Shown here one piece after another: positions 6,251 to 7,014 of a stretch of 7,014 nucleotides of DNA. The stretch comes from Syntrophaceae bacterium UBA1163 (GTDB lineage: Bacteria > Desulfobacterota > BSN033 > UBA1163), in NCBI GenBank assembly GCA_002311635.1, contig DBZJ01000206.1, positions 1-7,014 on the forward strand, given 5' to 3'. Position numbers and translations under genes: made by a program. Below the pieces are notes generated by a model. It searched no databases, was not told the DNA's origin, and was given only the letters and a program-made list of their open reading frames with translations. Numbering within the stretch: the first letter of the stretch is position 1; every line of letters begins with the position of its first letter.

Positions 6251-6257
6251 CCTTGCT
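6242..6257 (+). promoter_or_regulatory. Sigma-54 (-24/-12) promoter for the HD-GYP gene
   Basis: TGGCAT-CATCC-TTGCT on the plus strand matches TGGCAC-N5-TTGCW with one mismatch, and GG (6243-6244) and GC (6255-6256) are exactly ten bases apart. The start would be near 6268, leaving a leader of about 139 nt before ATG 6407. The leader is GC-richer than its surroundings and can form small hairpins (for example GCT-CGCA-AGC near 6347-6356), but it does not match the c-di-GMP-I or c-di-GMP-II riboswitch cores. Confidence 0.7.
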
Positions 6258-6406
6258 CCGAAAAGGATTACAAAAGGCGAACCGGGTATCTAAAACGAAA
6301 CATATCTGTGGGTCGAGGCTTTAGTCAAGTCGCATGGGCCGAGGGTGCTCGCAAGCGTTGACATTGGTTGGGATGCGGGTGCCGCTACAAGACAGGGGAG
6401 ACAGTA

Positions 6407-7014
6407 ATGGAACAATTCAAACAATTCATTCTGCGACATTTTGAAAAGATTTTGGTTGTTATAATCCTTATGGCTGCCTTCGTTGGTACATACCTCGTCG
6501 AAGAAAAGTTTATCATCCTAAACTTTTATTATCTTCCCGTGCTGATGGCAGGGTATTTTCTTGGGCGTCGGATGGGAGTCCTTGCCGCCGTCTTCTCCAT
6601 TCTTGCAGTGCTGATCTGCGTCTTGGTCTTTCCCGGGCGTTTTCTTGATGGTAAGGAAATACTAACAGGAGTGGCGCAGCTTTCCTCATGGGGCGGGTTT
6701 CTCATCCTGGTCAGTTTCACCGTTGGAACTCTGTACGAAAAAAACGAACAACGGGTCAAAGAATTAAAAAATGCTTATATTGGCGTCTTAGAAATCCTCT
6801 CGAAGTACCTTGAATCCACAGATCGCTACACGAAGGGTCATTCTGTTAGGGTCTCGGAATTGGCTACAGATATTGCGATTGCCATGGAGTTGCACCGGTC
6901 GGAGGTTGAAAACATCAGGGTCTCGGGCTTAATGCATGACATTGGAAAGATCGAAATTAGCAGCGAGATTTTAAGCAAGGCTGCTGAACTCAGCACGGAG
7001 GAAAAGGAGCTGAT
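6407..7014 (+). CDS. Membrane HD-GYP domain protein, probable c-di-GMP phosphodiesterase (truncated by window end)
   Basis: The frame is open from ATG 6407 to the window edge (202 codons seen). GGGGAG at 6395-6400, six bases before the ATG, is an excellent SD. The N-terminus has about four hydrophobic segments (about 15-31, 38-53, 56-76, 93-110), then a short charged linker (EKNEQRVKELKNAY) and the start of an HD domain from about 125. There TKGHSVRVSEL gives the first metal-binding His (H145), and GLMHDIGK contains the HD pair H177-D178 followed by K181. The wording and helical layout fit the HD-GYP class, which hydrolyses c-di-GMP, but the GYP motif itself lies beyond the window, so a plain HD hydrolase is not fully excluded. 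The gene is divergent from the cyclase operon and has its own sigma-54-type promoter. The membrane part resembles that of the membrane GGDEF protein. Confidence 0.9.
   Translation, partial: MEQFKQFILRHFEKILVVIILMAAFVGTYLVEEKFIILNFYYLPVLMAGYFLGRRMGVLAAVFSILAVLICVLVFPGRFLDGKEILTGVAQLSSWGGFLILVSFTVGTLYEKNEQRVKELKNAYIGVLEILSKYLESTDRYTKGHSVRVSELATDIAIAMELHRSEVENIRVSGLMHDIGKIEISSEILSKAAELSTEEKEL

Noticed and set aside
6358..6391. Sigma-70 promoter with TTGACA at 6358-6363
   Set aside because: No -10-like hexamer at 16-18 bases; the best TA-rich match is 22 bases away and abuts the ribosome binding site.
6290..6406. c-di-GMP riboswitch before the HD-GYP gene
   Set aside because: The function makes it tempting and GGCGAACC recalls GGCAAACC, but the GEMM-I core (GGGACGCAAAGCC) and the c-di-GMP-II core are absent.
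6529..6759. Minus-strand ORF of 76 codons inside the HD-GYP gene
   Set aside because: It is antisense to the clear membrane and HD reading frame, and is basic and low in complexity as expected of a shadow.

Overview
The window looks like a bacterial chromosomal segment of moderate GC devoted to cyclic-di-GMP signalling. The gene style suggests a deltaproteobacterium in the broad sense (Desulfobacterota or relatives): PilZ domains fused to receiver and GGDEF domains, long TPR proteins, a TPR lipoprotein, sigma-54 (-24/-12) promoters and a receiver-domain remnant of the kind found in hybrid kinases of that group. This taxonomic call is inference; no rRNA or tRNA marker is present.

Minus-strand cluster, read from right to left. 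A -24/-12 promoter (5753-5767) precedes a leader of about 164 nt that carries a broken receiver domain (5582-5686). Next come a TPR lipoprotein with a 100-residue internal repeat (4705-5577), a PilZ-REC-GGDEF protein (3342-4664), a doubtful 63-codon frame (3182-3373), a single-domain PilZ protein (2677-3093), a membrane GGDEF protein (1602-2585) and a soluble TPR protein (729-1502). Gaps are 40 to 250 nt and all genes run the same way, so one operon is likely.

Further left on the same strand is an apparently separate small unit: a sigma-70-like promoter (559-587), a 65-codon Cys-rich ORF (200-397) and an intrinsic terminator (5-36). Bases 37-199 show no recognisable feature.

Right side. A gap of about 830 bp separates the operon from a plus-strand HD-GYP gene (6407 to the window end, truncated). 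This gap has a second, oppositely directed -24/-12 promoter (6242-6257) aimed at the HD-GYP gene, plus a weakly supported small ORF on the minus strand (6023-6250).

How they may work together (inference): two diguanylate cyclases, both with an intact GGDEF motif and an RxxD inhibitory site, would make c-di-GMP. One is membrane-bound and one is phosphorylation-controlled. Two PilZ domains would sense c-di-GMP, and the divergent HD-GYP protein would degrade it. The membrane cyclase and the HD-GYP protein have similar N-terminal membrane domains, which suggests related inputs with opposite outputs. The TPR proteins would be scaffolds in the envelope and cytoplasm. Divergent sigma-54 promoters suggest co-control of synthesis and breakdown by an unseen enhancer-binding protein. 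The controlled behaviour (pili, motility or exopolysaccharide) cannot be read from this window.
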